Below, piece after piece: positions 60,457 to 64,000 of a stretch of 64,000 bases of DNA (position 1 is its first letter; each line of letters begins with the position of its first letter). The notes under the pieces are model-generated. The model had not been told where the DNA came from and ran no database searches. It saw nothing but the letters and a program-made list of their open reading frames with translations. Both the position numbers and the translations under genes were made by a program. Source of the DNA: Perilla frutescens (taxonomy: Eukaryota; Streptophyta; Magnoliopsida; Lamiales; Lamiaceae); contig BRKX01000018.1 of NCBI GenBank assembly GCA_026008535.1, positions 19,848,088 to 19,912,087 on the forward strand. Reading direction: 5' to 3'.

Positions 60457-60800
60457 CTAATCATCGTCTATACTATCACTATCATCGTCTGCATCAATGA
60501 AGATCTCTTCTTCTTCTTCTTCTTCTTCTTCTTCATCTTCTTCTTCCCTGACGTCTTCAATTTCTATGTCACCTCTATTCGGATGAACTGAAACAGAACC
60601 ATCAATCTCTACAAATGGAGACCGATCATTATGTAATTCATCCTCTTGAAAAGTTGGGACTTCTATATTTAAGATTGATGTTTTTTGTGTGACGTTTACA
60701 TTGGACCTAGCTAGCTTAGCTTTAATCTTACACACAACCCACCAATCACTTTTTGCTCGAGATAAACTCGGATATGAACAGTAACAGACTTGAGTTGGAT
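60457..60800 (-). pseudogene. C-terminal end of CACTA transposase (TNP2-like, DUF4216 region)
   Basis: The minus strand reads QVCYCSYPSLSRAKSDWWVV then CKIKAKLARS, which fits the conserved 'QVxY ... WxVVxKxK' segment near the end of TNP2-type CACTA transposases. FQEDELHNDRSPFVEIDGSV and a long acidic tail ([22 protein letters not shown]) follow, ending in a stop at 60457. The open frame continues upstream to 60861, but that part is shared with copia LTR copy A, so the true transposase sequence begins about 60800. The catalytic part is missing. Confidence 0.7.
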
Positions 60801-63329
60801 TTTTTTTAATTGAACCACCGTAGGATTTAATTGGTTGCTCATTAATCCTAATGTCATGCATATTATATTTTATGTGTTCATATGAAATTAATCGAGTCTG
60901 GTTAAATTAACATGCATAGCAAATTCCGATTCTAATAAAAGCAGAAACATAGAAGTCGAATTTCACTTATATATTCAAGACGGGTTGAGGACAAGATTAA
61001 AGACCTAATCTTGTTGTTGTATGTATGTGTGATCGGCGCCACCTCTCTAGCAATTGCACTCCTTGATCTTCTGCTGTATTCCCAGATTGTGTTTAGATAC
61101 AAGGTGGACTGTATACTACTAAACGGGTGTGAATATTATGGGCATCAAGAGAACACAAAAGAGAGCTAAAATTACATATGTAATTTTCAGCCACCACCTC
61201 CTTAATATATAAGGGGTGGCCGAAAATTCACTCCCAACCCTAATGGATTTGAGCCTTTCACTCTTGTTCCGTCCCTAGTCCACTTCAGTCATATTGGACT
61301 ACAACATGGATCTAGAAAAATATTAAATTGGCCTGATAGATTTATTTAATTTTCAATATCCAATAAACTTAGGATATAATTAAATGCATCAAGTGTTATT
61401 TTTATTCTACTAAATAAATAATACTGACCTACCAATTTAATACATATTTCTGAATATGCTTCCTTCTTTAGTTCAGCCATTCCCCATGTTTAAGATATAA
61501 TGTCCATTAATTAATTATGTAAGCTTCTGACAGCTACAATTAATTAACTACTTGTTCCTTGAGTAGTACCGCACAAGATTTATCATGTACGGAATAAATT
61601 TCACCTGCAGGGTTTCACATGTACTATGTGCTTCCTCAAGGGGCCATCATCAACCTGGCGCACCAGGACACGGTGATCATACCTATTGCACGACACATCA
61701 TATATGTATATGATACTGCCTAAGATACCGAGTTTGTTGATTCTATCTGAGAATCTCACTCATTGATAAGTCAAAGCAATATCATACATATATATGTCCG
61801 CCAATACATATGGCTTAAGAACTCGAACTCTGTGGATCTTTATTCTCTCACTTAAGGTCAGAACAGAGAATAGTATCCTATCGTGATCCTCCTCAATACA
61901 CTAATTAGTAGGGGTGAGCAAAACCAAACTGTAACCGAAAAACCGAACTGAACCGTCGAGTTCGGTTCGGTTCGGTTTGATAATTTATAGCTTCGGTTCG
62001 GTTTCGGTTTCTATCCTAGAGAACCGATTCTAGTTCAGTTCAATTTCAATTTGGACGTTCAAAAACCGAAAATAACCGAACCGATTAAATTTAAATAATG
62101 TAAAAATAATATTTAATATTGTTTAAACCCAGGCCCAATCCATAACATATTCACATAAATTGAATTAATTGATCCAGCCCAATCCATTCCTCATTTAAGC
62201 CCAACTCGTTTCTTAGATTATATCAGCAAAATATAGATTGAACAATTAAAATTATATTTATTTAATTAAAAAAAACAGATTGCAGCCCAATTTTGTAAAC
62301 CTAATTCTAAAAATCACAATTCAACATCGTGTCTCCCACATCTGCCATCGCCCCATCTCCTCTGACCTCTTACTCTCTCACCTCCCGACTGCCATGGCTT
62401 GAGCAAGTGCCGATTCGACCTCTTTCAACGAGCCTCCATCAAAAACTCTCTCACGTCGTTGCAGCAGGCAGCAGCAACAGTAGTAGCCTTGGACGCAATA
62501 GCTCCCCTCCTCGTCTCCAGCAACTTCGACAAGCGACAACACTCAGCAAGTTTTCTTCTTTTTCTTTCAATTTCTTGTCGAAAATTACCAAAAGAATTGA
62601 AGCTCATATGTGAATGTGATACTTGCTGTGTAATTTCAGGTTTGAATTTCAATTCAATTTTATTTAAAGCTCAACCTGTAATGTTCTATTTCATTTCCCC
62701 AAAGTATAAATAATCAAGAAAATTAATTAGAAGTAATAATTGAAGTAGTTCACTATGCACGCAATTCTGAATTCTCCAACACTTGATCTGTACGCATTTC
62801 TTGATTGCTTGTTCATGCAAAACGAAAACAGTTGTATTTTTTTTTGTGATTTTCGGTTTGATGAACACCGACCGAAACCGAACCGATTAGATCGGTTTCG
62901 GTTCGGCTGGTACCTCACTTCGGTTCGACTTCGGTTCTACTTTTTTCGGTTTTGGTCTACTTCGGTTTTACCAGTTCGGTCCGGTTCGGTTCGGTTCGGA
63001 CCGAATGCACACCCCTACTAATTAGTGTACTAGAATAATCAGCTAGCCAAGATAAACTAACTATCAGATTATTCTACGGTGTACCGATGGTGGGTTCATG
63101 ACTATCTAAGCCGTGAGCTTTTAATACCATGCAAGAATACCAATGATATAATCTTTACCATGTATGCATACTCACACTATATCATTTACAATGCAAGTAT
63201 ATGGAACTGACAGATATATAATAAATAATGCACACAGCGACTGCAATAATTTATTCAATCTATATCATCAAAATATTGTAACATTGTATGTATACAAAAA
63301 GACAGGTCTTCTAGTATACAAAACTAACA
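60801..63329 (-). mobile_element. Copia 3' LTR, copy B, with hAT insertion
   Basis: On the minus strand it begins TGTTAGTTTTGTATACTAGA (63329), directly after a purine-rich AAGTGAGAGAT and the copia RNase H remnant, as expected of a 3' LTR. It runs to about 60800 with homology to copy A (20648-22115). The hAT element 61909-63017 splits it. Without it the LTR is about 1.4 kb. A GTGGCCGAAAATTCACTCCC-like region with a TATATAAGG (about 61207-61215, plus strand) occupies the promoter position. The 3' boundary is set only by loss of similarity to copy A. Confidence 0.75.
61909..63017. mobile_element. hAT-type element with perfect 8-bp target duplication
   Basis: The ends TAGGGGTGAGCA and inverted TAGGGGTGTGCA are flanked by CTAATTAG (61901-61908 and 63018-63025). 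Removing the element joins the LTR copy B sequence into a match to copy A. Near the ends are CGGTTCGGTT arrays (61955-62000, 62870-63003). The 1109-base body has a CT-rich leader-like stretch (62325-62580) but no transposase. It belongs to the same family as 50093-50605. Confidence 0.92.
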
Positions 63330-63414
63330 ATCTCTCACTTATACTTGAAGCATTTCTTTCAAATATAAAAACAAAACTGGCTTAAAATCTCCAACTAAAC
63401 TAAATCTCAAAACA

Positions 63415-63805
63415 GAATCTCAGGTTTGCATCTCACTCCTATTTTCTCCACGTGACCATTGAAGGTCTTGGCCGCCAGGCTCTTCGTGAATGGATCAGAT
63501 CAACCAAGCTGTCATTCGATTCAATCTTGACCACTGCCACATCTCCTCTCTTAATGATTTATTGTATAAGATGATGCTTCTTTTTTATGTGTTTACTCAC
63601 CTTATGGGCTTTGGGTTCCTTCGAATTTGCCACTGCACCAGAGTTATCACAGTATATCGTGATGCTCTTTGACAAATCAGGAACCACGCTCAAGTCCAAT
63701 AAGAAGCTCCGGAGCCAGACAACTTTCTTTGCAGCCTCAGAGGCAACTACATATTCAGTTTCCATGGTAGAATTAGCAATACATTTCTGCTTAATGCTCC
63801 TCTAT
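63415..63805 (-). pseudogene. Copia RNase H C-terminal remnant
   Basis: Minus-strand translation gives SIKQKCIANSTMETEYVVAS, EAAKKVVWLRSFLLDLSVVP and SITIYCDNSGAVANSKEPKA, typical of the RNase H end of copia pol. After frame changes it continues GDVAVVKIESNDSLVD and DPFTKSLAAKTFNGHVEKIG. At least two frameshifts make it non-functional. It is followed directly by LTR copy B on the same strand and cut off upstream by the hAT-like sequence starting at 63811. Confidence 0.85.
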
Positions 63806-63810
63806 GTAAT

Positions 63811-64000
63811 TAGGGTTGTAAACAAACCGAATCGAAGCGAATATCATCAAGTTCGAATTCGTTTAGAAATTTCAAGTTCGAATTCGAGTTTGAGTTTGAC
63901 TCGAACTTTGAAATGGGATTCGAATTCGAGTTCGATAAAAAAAATTTATGGTCAAATTCGATTCAAGTTCGAATCGAGTTCGATTTGATAACAAATTCGA
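63811..64000 (+). mobile_element. Left end of a further hAT-like element (runs off the window)
   Basis: It starts TAGGGTTGTAAACAAACCGA and continues with TTCGAATTCGAGTTT / CAAGTTCGAATTCG arrays, a style similar to the other TAGGG-type hAT ends. It interrupts the copia RNase H remnant. The right end lies outside the window, so the duplication (predicted TATGTAAT, 63803-63810) cannot be checked. Confidence 0.5.

Larger units (their letters stand above)
58371..60800 (-). mobile_element. CACTA (En/Spm) element, truncated
   Basis: The left terminus CACTACAAAAAAGTGGC (58371) is followed by many CGTCGTTAA / TTAACGACGGA / TTAGCGACGGA subterminal repeats to 58740. Two coding remnants lie beyond it on the minus strand. 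The element is cut near 60800 by the copia LTR, and the other terminus is not in the window. The terminus has the same first 12 bases as the one at 52946. Confidence 0.85.

Noticed and set aside
1..64000. CRISPR arrays, tRNA or rRNA genes, prokaryotic operons, organellar insertions
   Set aside because: No regular short repeats with unique spacers, no recognisable tRNA or rRNA sequence, and no chloroplast or mitochondrial gene sequence was seen. The nuclear RBCS is intron-bearing.

Overview
The window is a stretch of plant nuclear DNA from a dicot, possibly an asterid; that placement is a guess from the look of the proteins. It is AT-rich and intron-bearing, with microsatellites and many nested transposable elements, and has no bacterial or organellar features. 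Three host genes are well supported: RBCS, the Rubisco small subunit (14907-15649, minus, three exons); a complex I subunit of the NDUFB10/PDSW family (39515-39921, plus, two exons); and a single-B-box, CCT-domain transcription factor of the CONSTANS-like COL16/BBX type (55926-57180, minus, two exons). They look like independent single genes. I see no operon-like, biosynthetic or defence cluster.

Layout. 1-13650: two tail-to-tail, decayed MULE/FAR1-type transposase copies with dense TTAGCATT-type motifs. One copy is split by a 2.3 kb solo LTR with a 5-bp target duplication. Remnants of Ty3/gypsy-like elements follow, then a MULE-type inverted terminus near 13.5 kb. 14.9-16.0 kb: RBCS and its light-regulated promoter. 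16.3-22.3 kb: a nest of elements inside a probable hAT-type element. It holds a MULE with a 10-bp target duplication that carries a host gene fragment resembling a LysM receptor kinase, a ~207-bp tandem array split by a solo LTR, and a second copia-type LTR. 24.2-31.1 kb: a MITE-like element, then a nearly complete but dead Ty1-copia retrotransposon. 32.0-38.9 kb: a probable non-autonomous Helitron. 39.1-39.9 kb: the NDUFB10 gene. 40-45 kb: mostly featureless, with small repeats and one unexplained open exon-like stretch. 45.4-49.9 kb: a second probable Helitron with a nested solo LTR.

50.1-54.4 kb: a 513-bp hAT MITE with a perfect 8-bp target duplication, a 1.5 kb solo LTR, and one end of a CACTA element. 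55.9-57.2 kb: the BBX/COL gene. 58.4-64.0 kb: a CACTA element with decayed transposase genes, cut by the 3' end of a copia element (minus strand). The copia LTR in turn holds an 1109-bp hAT element with a perfect 8-bp target duplication.

The window is best read as a record of successive insertions around three ordinary genes. The most notable items are the gene-carrying MULE, the motif-rich tail-to-tail MULE pair, the hAT family with exact target duplications, the split tandem array, and a recurrent CpG-rich module just upstream of the TATA box in several LTRs. I found no convincing undescribed gene system.
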